This document shows positions 35,746-45,124 of a DNA stretch of 61,191 bases, piece by piece. This DNA comes from Microvirga flocculans ATCC BAA-817 (lineage in GTDB: Bacteria; Pseudomonadota; Alphaproteobacteria; Rhizobiales; Beijerinckiaceae): positions 1 to 61,191 of the forward strand of contig NZ_JAEA01000018.1 in assembly GCF_000518665.1 (NCBI RefSeq), given 5' to 3'. The translations under genes were made by a program, and so were the position numbers. Each line of letters starts with the position of its first letter. Within the stretch, counting starts at the first letter, position 1. The notes under the pieces were generated by a model that was not told where the DNA came from, made no database searches, and was given only the letters and a program-made list of their open reading frames with translations.

Positions 35746-35973
35746 ATGCTCAAGAAAGCCCAAGCGCGCGACTGCGTCGAATGTGGCCTGCCCTACGGCC
35801 ACCCCGATTTCGGCTATTATTCCGGCCGTATCGAGAACGGCCCAGCCTATTGGTCGGACCGGGGACTCCTCTGATCCCATGCCTGCTCCTCCGCTCATTT
35901 CGAGCGCCGCGTGAAAGAGGGCGATCCCATGGAGGAGCCTGCGCCCAATCCCCTCGAGAACGGCTGGTCCTGA
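35746..35973 (+). pseudogene. Small Cys-rich (zinc-ribbon-like) gene interrupted by in-frame TGA, or recoded
   Basis: From ATG 35746 the frame encodes 42 residues with CVEC (Cys10, Cys13) and ends DRGLL at TGA 35872-35874. The same frame then continues as SHACSSAHFERRVKEGDPME and PAPNPLENGWS to a second TGA at 35971-35973. If the first TGA were Cys, codons 43 and 47 would give C-x3-C, pairing with C-x2-C as a four-Cys zinc site. The part after the stop looks fully coding. Explanations: a TGC-to-TGA nonsense mutation (or read error), or UGA recoding as selenocysteine. It lies 26 bases after the NDUFA12 gene, likely in the same transcript. Confidence 0.7.
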
Positions 35974-35980
35974 GAGGGCC

Positions 35981-36598
35981 TCAACCCTTCGGGTGAAAAT
36001 ACGATTGCCGGCGCATCACGGCGTCGGTGAACAGGCCGAAGGCCTGGATGACGTGGCCTTGGGGCACCTCCACATGGCGCGCCGCCCCTGATCCCTTGAG
36101 AACGCCGCCGCGCTGGTCCGGCACCGGATCGCGGTAGGTGCCGCCGTCGCCCAAGGTGCAGTTCTGGCACCGGATGGGGCCGAGGATCTGCGCGCCGCGA
36201 CCGATTCGATTCGTCAGGCTGAGCGATCCGCCGCCCAGAAGGCGGGCGCCGTCCCCGATGTCGATCGTGTCCCCGCTTCCCGCCTTGATGGTGAAGCCGC
36301 CTTCCTCGCCGATGTCGGTTTCCGCCCCGATGGTCACGGCGCCGCCTGCCGCGACGATGCGCGTACCGGAAAACAATTCCGTTCCGCGCCCGATGTCGAT
36401 CCGCCCGCCCAGGTTCTGGATGATGATGCTGGGCCAGAGAACGATGCCTTCATCCAGATGCGCGTCCCCGGAAATCAAGGTCGAGGAGGGGTCGAGAATC
36501 AGGATGCCGCGACCGGCCAAAGCGACCGTCTCGGCCACGCCCAAGAATCCAAACCGTTCCCGGATCATATCGGATGAAACGTGAGGAGGGATATTCAT
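35981..36598 (-). CDS. Left-handed beta-helix (hexapeptide-repeat-like) protein
   Basis: A 205-residue protein with repeated short turns typical of a left-handed or similar parallel beta-helix (ISGDAHLDEGIVLWPSIII, GGRIDIGRGTELFSGTRIV, AGGAVTIGAETDIGEEGGF). No acetyltransferase His is evident and there is no signal peptide. A single CQNC pair sits near 145-148. The function is unknown; family relatives are sugar or acyl transferases or carbonic anhydrase-like. It lies convergent to the small Cys-rich gene, 7 bases from its end. Confidence 0.72.
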   Translation of the reverse strand: MNIPPHVSSDMIRERFGFLGVAETVALAGRGILILDPSSTLISGDAHLDEGIVLWPSIIIQNLGGRIDIGRGTELFSGTRIVAAGGAVTIGAETDIGEEGGFTIKAGSGDTIDIGDGARLLGGGSLSLTNRIGRGAQILGPIRCQNCTLGDGGTYRDPVPDQRGGVLKGSGAARHVEVPQGHVIQAFGLFTDAVMRRQSYFHPKG

Positions 36599-36636
36599 CG
36601 CGCAGTCTCCGAAAACAGGTCATTGGAAGATATGAC

Positions 36637-37965
36637 TCAACCGGCCTTCGCCTTCAGCCACTCGCCGATGATGCGCGAAACATCGGGATGTGTCTCTCCC
36701 TCCTGGTCATCCCTGCGCATGTGGAAGCTCTCGGCCTGATTCTTCATGCGGTAGAACGCGTGATCCATGTCGGGAATTTCCACGTAAGTTGCGGCGCCTG
36801 GACGGACAGCGTTGATCGCCGCAAGGATCTCCTGATGCTCTTCGGCGCTCGTGATGAAATCCGCGCGGCCGTAGATCAAGAGAGTCTCGGGCTTCAGGCG
36901 CGTCCAGAGATCCGCGTAATCGATGGCGGCGATCTGCTGCAGATAGGCATCGGAGGACGGGATCTTCATTTCCTCTGCGCAGGCCGGCCGCTTCTCCAGA
37001 ACTTGCGCGCGCGGCGTCTTCTCGATGAGAAGATGGTGCATGCACCATTGCTTGAGCTGCATCTGCGCGCCGATCTTCGCAAGCGGCATGCCTTCCAGTT
37101 TGAGCTGGCGGCGGCGATTGATCAGCTCATATTCGAACCAGGTGCTGCCGACGGTTTCCGCCACGGCGAGACCGCGCACCGGAATCTTCTCCGCAACCAG
37201 CGGACCGACGATGCCGCCGATGCTGTGGCCGACGATGAATACCTTATCCGGATCCACGTAAGGCTTGGCTTTCAGGTCCTTGAGGCCTGCCACGTAGCCG
37301 GCCACTTCCGTGTCGAGATTCGCCATCATGCACGGCTCGCCCATGCTGTCGCCCATGCCGGTCTTTTCCACGCGCATGGTGGCAAAGCCCTGGCGGGTAA
37401 GGTCGGCGAGGATCTGGCGATAGGGCGTCTTCTCGTTGAAGGGATAATCCATGCTGTAGCAGCCGATGCCGCCGACGAAGAGAATGGCGGGGCGGCGCTC
37501 GGCACCCTTCGGCTTGGTGATGATCGTGCGGCGCAGGGCTCCCTCGGATTCAACGGCCTCGTAGAGCGTTTCGAAATCCTGGGACGATTCGGGCGGGAAG
37601 CCGATGAGGGAAACCTGCTGTTCGAATACCTTGCCATCGCGAACGAGCGAGAGGTTCACGCTGTCGCCGGCGCGTTTCTTGCGGACGGCGCCCACCACAT
37701 CGGATGACGAGCGAACCGGAGCCTGATCGAGCTTGAGCAGAATGTCCCTGGCCTGTAACCCGGCCTTCTGGGCCGTGGAGCCGGGAATCACGCGCTCGAT
37801 GAGCAGGCCTTCTCCTGAGGGAACGAGGCCGCCTGCACGCATGGTTTCGGGCACGGAAGCCATGCTGATTCCAACGAAGGCACGCCGTGCCAACTCACCG
37901 CACTGGGCTTGCAGCGGCAAGGCAAGCAACAGGATTACCAGAAGAGAGCGACGAAGCAAATGCAT
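36637..37965 (-). CDS. Secreted PDZ-alpha/beta hydrolase fusion
   Basis: A 442-residue protein: signal peptide 1-22, a PDZ domain at about 30-120 (GEGLLIERVIPGSTAQKAGL, then ARDILLKLDQAPVRS), and an alpha/beta hydrolase of the prolyl-oligopeptidase/BAAT type from about 145. The triad is visible as Ser248 in GHSIGG, Asp369 in YGRADF and His402 in MDHAFY. It probably hydrolyses an ester or peptide in the periplasm, with the PDZ domain binding a C-terminal peptide. It carries several Cys (168, 212, 308, 329) that could form disulfides. Substrate unknown. Confidence 0.88.
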   Translation of the reverse strand: MHLLRRSLLVILLLALPLQAQCGELARRAFVGISMASVPETMRAGGLVPSGEGLLIERVIPGSTAQKAGLQARDILLKLDQAPVRSSSDVVGAVRKKRAGDSVNLSLVRDGKVFEQQVSLIGFPPESSQDFETLYEAVESEGALRRTIITKPKGAERRPAILFVGGIGCYSMDYPFNEKTPYRQILADLTRQGFATMRVEKTGMGDSMGEPCMMANLDTEVAGYVAGLKDLKAKPYVDPDKVFIVGHSIGGIVGPLVAEKIPVRGLAVAETVGSTWFEYELINRRRQLKLEGMPLAKIGAQMQLKQWCMHHLLIEKTPRAQVLEKRPACAEEMKIPSSDAYLQQIAAIDYADLWTRLKPETLLIYGRADFITSAEEHQEILAAINAVRPGAATYVEIPDMDHAFYRMKNQAESFHMRRDDQEGETHPDVSRIIGEWLKAKAG

Positions 37966-38127
37966 GCAGGAATCCCCGATTAGAAAATGTAATTTTATCC
38001 TATCGTAGGGTCATTCGCCAAGCTTTCCTGCTCATCGCCCTTTTTCCAACACGGTTGGCATGTTAACGCGTGTCCCACCAAGATAACGGCCGTGATCGGC
38101 CGGGCGTGAAGGCGTGGATCAGGTATC

Positions 38128-38730
38128 ATGAAGAGTGGATGGGCACGGGCGGCATGGGTGCTCGCATCGATCGTCGGTGCAACGGGCACAGCCCAGGCGG
38201 ACCGGATCAAGAATCCGACGGCCGTCTTCTCCGGGCTGGACAAGATCACCGGGCGAATCGTGTCCTTCGAGGTCGGCATCGACGAGACCGTGCAGTTCGG
38301 CGCGCTGCAGATGACGCCGCGGGTGTGCTTCACCAAGCCGCCGACGGAAACGCCGAACACCACTGCCTTCATCGAGGTGGATGAGCCCGGCCAGGACGGA
38401 AAGAGCAAGCGGGTCTTCTCGGGCTGGCTCTTCGCCGCGAGCCCGGGCCTGCATGGCCTCGAACACCCGGTCTACGATATCTGGCTCGTCGACTGCAAAG
38501 GCGGCACGGAGGTGATCGCCGAACCGAAGGAAATGCCGGAAGAGCTGCCGCCGATCGAGGATACGGCCCGTGCGCCGGGCGATGCCGCCCAGCCGGGAGG
38601 CATCATGGCTCCCACCGGTGAGACCGCGCCGCGACCGCCGGAGGTCGAGACCGCGCCTTTACGCCAGCCGCAGCGCCAGCCGGCGGGCCGGCGGCCGGCG
38701 TCTCCGCCGATCATCAATACGGACCGTTGA
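38128..38730 (+). CDS. DUF2155 secreted protein
   Basis: A 200-residue periplasmic protein. The signal peptide ends at about GTAQAD, the DUF2155 core spans 27-130 (NPTAVFSGLDKITGRIVSFE, then VCFTKPPTETPNTTAFIEVD and FSGWLFAASPGLHGLEHPVY), and a Pro-rich tail of about 60 residues follows. The two core Cys residues may pair. In Hyphomicrobiales and Rhodobacterales this gene sits between the NDUFA12 gene and aat, as here, hinting at an envelope or respiratory role that has not been defined. Confidence 0.88.
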   Translation: MKSGWARAAWVLASIVGATGTAQADRIKNPTAVFSGLDKITGRIVSFEVGIDETVQFGALQMTPRVCFTKPPTETPNTTAFIEVDEPGQDGKSKRVFSGWLFAASPGLHGLEHPVYDIWLVDCKGGTEVIAEPKEMPEELPPIEDTARAPGDAAQPGGIMAPTGETAPRPPEVETAPLRQPQRQPAGRRPASPPIINTDR

Positions 38731-38774
38731 TCCGAGAGCGGTCCCGGACGAGGGGGCCGATTGCCCGCGTTGCG

Positions 38775-39443
38775 CTATCCAAGGGCGGCGAGGGCCTCCT
38801 CGCCGCTGACGATCCTGCCCCGCGGCCACGCGTCCCAATCGGCGGAGTGGTCCATGGCTTTACGCAGCATCTGCTTGTAGGTCCGCCGGGGAACCTCGAT
38901 GGCGCCGAACTGGGCCAGATGCGAGGTCACGAACTGCGTATCGAGCAGGGAGAAACCGCCCCGGCGCAGGCGCGCCACGAGATGGACCAGTGCCACCTTC
39001 GAGGCGTCGCGCTCGGTGTGAAACATGCTCTCGCCGAAGAAGGCGCCGTTGAGCCGCACGCCGTAGAGACCGCCGACGAGGCGGTTGTCCCGGTAGACCT
39101 CCACCGTATGGCAGTACCCGGCATCGAACAGCTCGCCGTAGAGTTCCCGGATCCGTCGGCTGATCCAGGTTTTCTCCCGGTCTACGCCCGGCGCGGCGCA
39201 GCCTGCGATCACGCCATCGAAATCCCGATCCACGCGCACCTCGAAGAGATCCGAGCGGACGGTGCGGGCGAGGCGCTTGGAAATATGGAAACCGTCGAGG
39301 GGGATGATTCCCCTCTCGCGCGGCTCGACCCAGAACAGCGACGGATCGTCCGCATCCTCCGCCATGGGAAAGATGCCTGCCGCATAGGCTTTCAGCAGGA
39401 TTTCCGGCGTGATGTCGATCGCCTCATCAGACGCATGGCTCAT
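38775..39443 (-). CDS. aat: Leucyl/phenylalanyl-tRNA-protein transferase
   Basis: A 222-residue Aat, which adds Leu or Phe to N-terminal Arg/Lys of proteins and so marks them for ClpS-ClpAP degradation (N-end rule). Family motifs: [55 protein letters not shown] and the C-terminal [18 protein letters not shown]. The ATG at 39443 is preferred; an in-frame TTG at 39458 would add five residues. It is convergent with the DUF2155 gene. Confidence 0.95.
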   Translation of the reverse strand: MSHASDEAIDITPEILLKAYAAGIFPMAEDADDPSLFWVEPRERGIIPLDGFHISKRLARTVRSDLFEVRVDRDFDGVIAGCAAPGVDREKTWISRRIRELYGELFDAGYCHTVEVYRDNRLVGGLYGVRLNGAFFGESMFHTERDASKVALVHLVARLRRGGFSLLDTQFVTSHLAQFGAIEVPRRTYKQMLRKAMDHSADWDAWPRGRIVSGEEALAALG

Positions 39444-39519
39444 GCGGATTTGTACCAAGGAACGAGTGGGCCGTCCAACGGCAGGCTTGCCCTTGACGAA
39501 ACAACGCAGCGATGACGGC

Positions 39520-40269
39520 TCAGGTCCCAGGCGCCTGGATGGTGCGGATGACGATCTTGTTCTTCTCCCGCAGATAGCTCTTCCGCTTGGCTTCGATGCG
39601 CGGAATGTCGGAGCCGTTCCGGGCCAGAAAATCGAGCATCCGCTCGGGATTGTCGAGTGGAACGTCTTGATGCTGCTCGAGATAGCGGGGCAGGTCGTAG
39701 TTCCACCATTCGCTTTGCAGGAGCCGCTCGATCAGGGGCGCATCGAAACGGTGCTTGACCACCCGTGCGGGATTGCCCGCGGCGACGGCATAGGCCGGCA
39801 CGTCCTTTGTCACGACCGCGCCGGCACCGATGATCGCACCGGTCCCGATCGTGACCCCGGGAAGGACGATGGCTCGGGAGCCGATCCACACATCGTGGCC
39901 GACATGGGTTCTCCTGCCGTAGCCCTCAAAGGTGAGGGGCGGCTCGTATTTGCGGGTGTCGGGATAGAGATTGGTATAGGGAAACGGATGGGAGGAGAGC
40001 CATTCCTTGGGATGCGCGCTCCCGCGCAGGCTCACATTGTCGCCGATGGAGCAATAGCGCCCGATCGTGGCGTGGTGGATCTCCGTTCGGGGCGAGACAT
40101 AGGAGTAAGACCCGATTTCCGCTTCGACCACGTGGGACGAGTGGAAGATCCTGATCGGCGCCTCCCAGATCAGGCTACCGCCGATCGTGCCGCCAAGATC
40201 CAGGCCGTGTTTCATCAGGAAGGCTCGAAGACCTTCGTTCGAAGAGGCTTGCTTCTCGGCTGTCATCAT
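39520..40269 (-). CDS. CatB-like xenobiotic/polysaccharide O-acetyltransferase
   Basis: A 249-residue hexapeptide-repeat acetyltransferase of the XAT/CatB-like group, which transfers acetyl from acetyl-CoA to a sugar or small-molecule hydroxyl. The left-handed beta-helix begins at [20 protein letters not shown], where a His lies in the usual catalytic position, and continues through [20 protein letters not shown] and [19 protein letters not shown]. The C-terminal 60 residues are the family tail ([14 protein letters not shown]). The substrate is unknown; no polysaccharide cluster is adjacent. The start may be GTG 40275 or ATG 40269. Confidence 0.85.
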   Translation of the reverse strand: MMTAEKQASSNEGLRAFLMKHGLDLGGTIGGSLIWEAPIRIFHSSHVVEAEIGSYSYVSPRTEIHHATIGRYCSIGDNVSLRGSAHPKEWLSSHPFPYTNLYPDTRKYEPPLTFEGYGRRTHVGHDVWIGSRAIVLPGVTIGTGAIIGAGAVVTKDVPAYAVAAGNPARVVKHRFDAPLIERLLQSEWWNYDLPRYLEQHQDVPLDNPERMLDFLARNGSDIPRIEAKRKSYLREKNKIVIRTIQAPGT

Positions 40270-40343
40270 CACCACGGCTTCATCGAAATGTGCCGTACAT
40301 GATGTTACATAACTTTACGCGGCGCGCTACTTCTGGGAAGGCG

Positions 40344-40371
40344 CGGGCAGTGCCTGTGAAAACACTGCCCG
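40344..40371 (-). terminator. Hairpin after accC
   Basis: 9-bp stem cgggcagtg (40344-40352) and cactgcccg (40363-40371) located 13 bases past the accC stop. There is no T run, so it may be a processing or Rho-linked 3' hairpin. Confidence 0.45.
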
Positions 40372-40383
40372 GACCGCTGGTCC

Positions 40384-41745
40384 TTAAGCCTGCTCTTCGC
40401 CCAGGCCGCCGGTTTTCAGGAAGTTCTCCAGCCAGTGGATGTCGTACTGTCCGTTCTGAATGTCCGGGTTGCGAACAAGGGTGCGGAAGAGCGGGAGCGT
40501 CGTGTCGATGCCGTCGACCACGAACTCGTCCAGCGCGCGGCGCAGGCGCATGAGGCACTCGTTGCGGGTGCGGCCATGGACGATGAGCTTGCCCACCAGG
40601 GAATCGTAATGCGGTGGGATGCGGTAGCCCTGATAGGCCGCCGAATCGACGCGTACGCCGAGTCCGCCCGGCGGATGGAAGTAGCTGATCGTGCCGGGCG
40701 AGGGACGGAAGGTCGAGGGATGCTCGGCATTCACGCGGCATTCGATGGCATGGCCTTCGATCTTGACGTCTTCCTGCTTCACCGAGAGCGGATGGCCCGC
40801 CGCGATCCGGATCTGCTCGTTCACCAGGTCGATGCCGGTGATCATCTCGGTCACCGGGTGCTCCACCTGGATACGGGTGTTCATCTCGATGAAGTAGAAC
40901 TCGCCATCCTCGTAGAGGAATTCGACGGTGCCGGCGCCCGCATATTGCAGCTCCTGCATGGCCTTCGCCACGATCCCGCCGATGCGCTCGCGCATCTCGA
41001 CATTAAGAGCGGGCGAGGGGCCTTCCTCCCACACCTTCTGGTGGCGGCGCTGGAGAGAGCAGTCGCGCTCGCCCAGATGGATAGCGTTGCCCTTGCCGTC
41101 GCCGAGAACCTGGATCTCGATGTGGCGCGGCTTCTCCAGATACTTCTCGATGTAGACCGCATCGTCGCCGAAGGCGGCCTTTGCCTCGGTCTTGGCGGTC
41201 TGGAGCGCATGGACGAGATCGTCCTCGTTGCGTGCCACCTTCATGCCGCGCCCGCCGCCGCCGGCCGCCGCCTTGATGATGACGGGGTAGCCGATGCTCT
41301 TGGCGACCTTCTTCGCCTCGGTCTCATCGCTGATGCCGCCCTCGGAGCCGGGCACGCAGGGGATGCCGAGGCGCTTGGCGGTGCGCTTGGCCTCGATCTT
41401 GTCGCCCATGATGCGGATGTGTTCCGCCTTGGGACCGATGAAGGCGATGCGGTGATGCTCCAGCACTTCGGCGAAACGGGCGTTCTCGGAGAGGAAGCCG
41501 TAGCCGGGATGGATGGCGTCCGCGCCGGTGATCTCGCAGGCCGCGATCAGGGCGGGGATGTTGAGATAGCTGTCGCGGGCCGCGGGCGGGCCGATGCAGA
41601 CGCTCTCGTCGGCGAGGCGCACATGCATGGCGTCCGCGTCGGCGGTGGAATGCACCGCGACGGTGGCGATCCCGAGCTCCTTCGCCGCGCGCAGGATGCG
41701 CAGGGCGATCTCGCCTCGGTTGGCAATGAGGATCTTATCGAACAT
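40384..41745 (-). CDS. accC: Biotin carboxylase subunit of acetyl-CoA carboxylase
   Basis: A 453-residue AccC, which carboxylates the biotin on AccB with ATP and bicarbonate, the first step of fatty-acid synthesis. The N-terminus [16 protein letters not shown], the ATP-grasp glycine loop [13 protein letters not shown] (about 159-171), and the catalytic region [19 protein letters not shown] (about 282-300) are intact. Length is normal. Last gene of the operon aroQ-accB-accC; 9 bases separate it from accB. Confidence 0.98.
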   Translation of the reverse strand: MFDKILIANRGEIALRILRAAKELGIATVAVHSTADADAMHVRLADESVCIGPPAARDSYLNIPALIAACEITGADAIHPGYGFLSENARFAEVLEHHRIAFIGPKAEHIRIMGDKIEAKRTAKRLGIPCVPGSEGGISDETEAKKVAKSIGYPVIIKAAAGGGGRGMKVARNEDDLVHALQTAKTEAKAAFGDDAVYIEKYLEKPRHIEIQVLGDGKGNAIHLGERDCSLQRRHQKVWEEGPSPALNVEMRERIGGIVAKAMQELQYAGAGTVEFLYEDGEFYFIEMNTRIQVEHPVTEMITGIDLVNEQIRIAAGHPLSVKQEDVKIEGHAIECRVNAEHPSTFRPSPGTISYFHPPGGLGVRVDSAAYQGYRIPPHYDSLVGKLIVHGRTRNECLMRLRRALDEFVVDGIDTTLPLFRTLVRNPDIQNGQYDIHWLENFLKTGGLGEEQA

Positions 41746-41754
41746 GAAAGCGCC

Positions 41755-42225
41755 TTACTCGATGACGAGGAGGGGTTCACCGTATTCAACGGGAGTTCCG
41801 TCTTCGACATAGATGGCGGTCACGGTGCCGGCGCGCGGGGCGACGATCTCGTTGAAGGTCTTCATGGCCTCGACCAGAAGGACCTTGTCGCCGGCTTGGA
41901 CTTTGGAACCGACCTCGACGAAGGGCTTCGCGTCAGGCGAGGGCTTGCGATAGGCGGTTCCGACCATGGGCGAGAGCACGGCGCCCGGATGCGGGCCTGC
42001 CTTGGCAGCCGCGGGGGCCTCGGACACGGACGGAGGAGGCGCGACGACAGGAGCCGGGGCGAGGGCCGCAGGAGCCGCCACCGTCACGGCTGCCGCCTGG
42101 AGCGTGCGCGCCACGCGGATGCGCAGGTCGCCCTTCTCCACTTCGATCTCGCTGAGATTCGTATCGGCGATCAGGTTCGCCAGCTCCCGGACGAGATCGG
42201 GATCGAAAGGGTTTTCCTTGGCCAT
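41755..42225 (-). CDS. accB: Biotin carboxyl carrier protein of acetyl-CoA carboxylase
   Basis: A 156-residue AccB. The N-terminal helical part (about 1-45) is followed by a Pro/Ala-rich flexible linker (about 47-78) and the biotinyl domain, with the biotinylated Lys122 in [10 protein letters not shown]. It includes the thumb-like insertion typical of bacterial AccB ([14 protein letters not shown]). It swings the carboxybiotin between AccC and the carboxyltransferase AccAD, which is encoded elsewhere. It lies between aroQ and accC. Confidence 0.97.
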   Translation of the reverse strand: MAKENPFDPDLVRELANLIADTNLSEIEVEKGDLRIRVARTLQAAAVTVAAPAALAPAPVVAPPPSVSEAPAAAKAGPHPGAVLSPMVGTAYRKPSPDAKPFVEVGSKVQAGDKVLLVEAMKTFNEIVAPRAGTVTAIYVEDGTPVEYGEPLLVIE

Positions 42226-42251
42226 GGGGCTTACCTCTATTGTCTGAGGAA

Positions 42252-42719
42252 CTAGTGCTGGGACGGCTTCGCCTGACGGGCCCGCTCGACCATCACCCGG
42301 TGAACCGCTTCCAGGCCGAGCAGATAGCTCATGGGCCCGAAACCGCAGATCACGCCGACGGAGACGGGCGCAATGAGCGAGCGATGGCGAAAGCCCTCGC
42401 GAGCATGAACATTCGAAAGATGAATCTCGACCGTCGGGGCGCCGCTGCCGGAGATGGCGTCGCGGAGCGCGATCGAGGTGTGCGTATAGGCGCCGGCATT
42501 GATGACGATGCCCGCGCCCTGGACTCCCGCTTCCTGGATCCAGTCGACCAGATGTCCCTCATGGTTCGACTGGCGGAACGTGACCGCCGTCCCCAGGGTC
42601 TCCGCCTTCTCGCGCACGAGCTTCTCGATATCCTGCAGCGTGGCGCTGCCATAGATCTGAGGCTCTCTGCGGCCGAGCAGGTTGAGGTTGGGTCCGTTGA
42701 GGACGAAGACGGTGGTCAT
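42252..42719 (-). CDS. aroQ: 3-dehydroquinate dehydratase, type II
   Basis: A 155-residue class II dehydroquinase of the shikimate pathway, forming a dodecamer in the cytosol. Conserved elements: [18 protein letters not shown] with the catalytic Arg and Tyr, [31 protein letters not shown] and the active-site His of [16 protein letters not shown]. First gene of aroQ-accB-accC, a common order in alphaproteobacteria; 26 bases to accB. Confidence 0.97.
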   Translation of the reverse strand: MTTVFVLNGPNLNLLGRREPQIYGSATLQDIEKLVREKAETLGTAVTFRQSNHEGHLVDWIQEAGVQGAGIVINAGAYTHTSIALRDAISGSGAPTVEIHLSNVHAREGFRHRSLIAPVSVGVICGFGPMSYLLGLEAVHRVMVERARQAKPSQH

Positions 42720-42800
42720 TGGCGAAAGGAGCGTTCCTTGAAGCTCCGAAGGCGGAGCCGAAAGGCCCTCTTAGCCAAAAGGCGAGCACGGGGAAAGGGG

Positions 42801-42824
42801 AAAACCAAGCTTTCCCAAGCTTGG
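42801..42824 (-). terminator. Terminator after the DsbA-like gene
   Basis: Perfect 8-bp stem ccaagctt (42805-42812) and aagcttgg (42817-42824) with loop TCCC. On the minus strand it is followed by TTTTCCCC. It separates the DsbA-like gene from the aroQ operon. Confidence 0.72.
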
Positions 42825-42936
42825 CTGGCATTTCGTAGCGTCAGGAAGGCCGGTTTTCCTTATGCGGGAGGCTTAACAATAGCTTCCCCTTGGATCGGGA
42901 CCCGGCCGGCTTCCCGAGGCGGAAAGCGCCCCCGTT

Positions 42937-43716
42937 CTAACCGCAGTTCGCCTTGCCGCAGGCGCGGACATTGTCCACGAGCTGCTTCAGGGGCTCGAGG
43001 CCCACGGCTCCGGGAATGACGGTCTCGCCGACGATGAAGGCGGGCGTTCCCGAAAGGTTCAGCCGGTCGCCGAGCGCCATGTTCTCCTGGAGTGCATTGC
43101 GGATTTCGGGGCTCTCCAGGTCCTTCTGGAGGCGGGCCATGTCGAGGCCCATGTCCTTGGCCACCGCCATGGCCCGCTCGCCGTTCACGCGGCCGCGGGT
43201 GTCCATGACCTTCACGTGGTAATCGAAGAGCTTCGGGCCCTGGAGCTGGTTCTTGACGGCGAGGGCCACGCGGCTCGCCTCGACGGAATCGGGTCCGAGC
43301 ACGGGAAAGTCCTTCAGGACGACACGCAGCTTGGGATCGTTCTTCAGGAGCGTCTGAACGTCCGACAGGGCCTTTTTGCAGTAGCCGCAATTGTAGTCGA
43401 AGAACTCCACGAGCGTGACGTCGCCCGAGGGGTTGCCGACCACGTAGGAATGCGAGGCGTTCAGGAGGGACTGCTGGGTTTCCTTCACGGCGCTCGCCTG
43501 CGCCACCTGCTGCGCCTCCGCCTGCCGCTTCTCGAGCTCGGCGATGACTTCGGTCAGAACCTCCGGGTTCTTCAGCAGGTAGTCCTTCACGATCTCGCCG
43601 ATGGCCTGTTTCTGCTGCTCGGTGAAGACTGCGCCCTGCGCCATCGCGGCGGGAGCGATGGCCAAGGTGCCGAGGAGAGCCACAGCCTGGCCGAACTTGA
43701 GAAACGAAGAGCGCAT
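42937..43716 (-). CDS. DsbA/BdbD-like periplasmic thiol oxidoreductase
   Basis: A 259-residue secreted thioredoxin-fold protein. The signal peptide spans about 1-26 (ending PAAMAQ), followed by a helical segment rich in Gln/Glu (about 30-75) and the DsbA-like domain with the redox motif CGYC in FFDYNCGYCKKA and the cis-Pro loop SGTPAFIVGE. A Cys pair (CGKANCG) closes the C-terminus. It probably forms or isomerises disulfides in the periplasm; this Com1-like group is common next to aroQ. The start at 43716 is set by AAAGGA about 6 bases upstream, and the longer frame to 43821 is rejected. Confidence 0.92.
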   Translation of the reverse strand: MRSSFLKFGQAVALLGTLAIAPAAMAQGAVFTEQQKQAIGEIVKDYLLKNPEVLTEVIAELEKRQAEAQQVAQASAVKETQQSLLNASHSYVVGNPSGDVTLVEFFDYNCGYCKKALSDVQTLLKNDPKLRVVLKDFPVLGPDSVEASRVALAVKNQLQGPKLFDYHVKVMDTRGRVNGERAMAVAKDMGLDMARLQKDLESPEIRNALQENMALGDRLNLSGTPAFIVGETVIPGAVGLEPLKQLVDNVRACGKANCG

Positions 43717-43923
43717 ATCCGGTCCTTTGCGGAAAACCTTGAGACGAGTCAGGCCCATAACAGCGGTTCGAGGCGGAGTTGAGACTCGTCCGTCCGTGCG
43801 AGTTAGCGGCTTAGGACGCACGGCGTCAAATCACGGATTTGTAGGCAATGACGCTGCCGGGCCAACAACCGTCTTCAAGAACCGTCTTGAGGGCGCACCC
43901 GCAACGGGATACGAGCCTTCTCC

Positions 43924-45105
43924 ATGACCAAATCATCCGCCGACCTGCACCAGCCCCTCGTTGCGCGCCGCATGGAGCGCGTCGCTTCCTTCCTGGCCAT
44001 GGACGTGCTGAGCGCGGCCGCCGCCAAGGAAAGGCGGGGCGACAGCGTCATTCACATGGAGGTGGGGCAGCCCTCCGCCCCCGCGCCGCGCGCCGCCCGG
44101 GAGGCCGCCAAGGCCGCCCTCGACCTTGGGCGCATCGGCTACACGGAAGCCTTGGGGATGTCGGCCCTGCGCGAGCGGATCGCGCGGCATTACAAGGATA
44201 CCTACGGCGTGAGCATCGCGCCGGAGAGGGTCGTGGTGACGACGGGCTCCTCGGCCGGTTTCGTCCTGGCCTTCCTGAGCCTCTTCGATCCGGGCCAGCG
44301 GGTGGCGATCACGGCGCCGGGCTATCCGGCCTACCGCAACATCCTGGAGGCGCTCGGCATCGAGCCTGTGACGATCCCGCTCACCAAGGCCGATGGCTGG
44401 ATCATGACCGCCCGGGCCATCGAGAAGGCCCATGCGGAAAAGCCCCTGCACGGCATCCTCGCCATGAGCCCGGCCAACCCGTCCGGCACGATGATCGGCC
44501 GTAAGGCGCTCGGCGAGCTGGGGGAGACCTGCCGCCGCCTGGGGCTGTGGTTCGTCTCGGACGAGATCTATCACGGGCTCACCTATGGCGAGGCGGCCTC
44601 CACGGCGCTCGCCTCGGATGACGATGCGGTGGTGATCAATTCGTTTTCGAAATATTATTGCATGACCGGCTGGCGCATCGGCTGGATCGTGGTGCCGGAG
44701 CGGCTCGTGCGGCCCATCGAGCGGCTGGCGCAGAACCTCTACATCTCGCCGCCCTATCTCTCCCAGGTGGCTGCCCTTGCCGCTTTCGACGCCACGGAGG
44801 AGCTCGAGGCAGTGAAAGCCGCCTACGCGCGCAACCGGGCCTATCTGCTGGAAGAGCTCCCGAAGATCGGGATCGCGGAGATGCATCCGGTGGACGGGGC
44901 CTTCTACATCTATGCCGACATCGCCCGCTTCACGAACGATTCCATCGGTTTCTCCAAACGCATGCTGGAAGAGGCGGGCGTGGCGGCGACGCCAGGGCTC
45001 GATTTCGACCCCATCGAGGGCTCGCACTACCTGCGCCTGTCCTTCGCCGGTTCGGAGAACGATTGCCGGGAGACGGTAGCGCGGCTGAAGGGCTGGTTGA
45101 GATAG
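43924..45105 (+). CDS. PLP-dependent aminotransferase, class I/II
   Basis: A 393-residue fold-type I aminotransferase. The PLP lysine lies in NSFSKYYCMTGWRIGW near residue 242, with SPANPSGT near 181 and the substrate Arg region HYLRLSFAGS near 370. It resembles aspartate/aromatic aminotransferases of the subgroup near AspC/PatA. The donor and acceptor cannot be fixed from sequence. It is divergent from the DsbA-like gene and convergent with rne. Confidence 0.92.
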   Translation: MTKSSADLHQPLVARRMERVASFLAMDVLSAAAAKERRGDSVIHMEVGQPSAPAPRAAREAAKAALDLGRIGYTEALGMSALRERIARHYKDTYGVSIAPERVVVTTGSSAGFVLAFLSLFDPGQRVAITAPGYPAYRNILEALGIEPVTIPLTKADGWIMTARAIEKAHAEKPLHGILAMSPANPSGTMIGRKALGELGETCRRLGLWFVSDEIYHGLTYGEAASTALASDDDAVVINSFSKYYCMTGWRIGWIVVPERLVRPIERLAQNLYISPPYLSQVAALAAFDATEELEAVKAAYARNRAYLLEELPKIGIAEMHPVDGAFYIYADIARFTNDSIGFSKRMLEEAGVAATPGLDFDPIEGSHYLRLSFAGSENDCRETVARLKGWLR

Positions 45106-45124
45106 GACGTCCGGTCACCCTGAT

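Noticed and set aside
35892..35906. SECIS element after the in-frame TGA
   Set aside because: Only a 5-bp stem (cgctc/gagcg) at about 18 bases, without the apical features of known bacterial SECIS hairpins.
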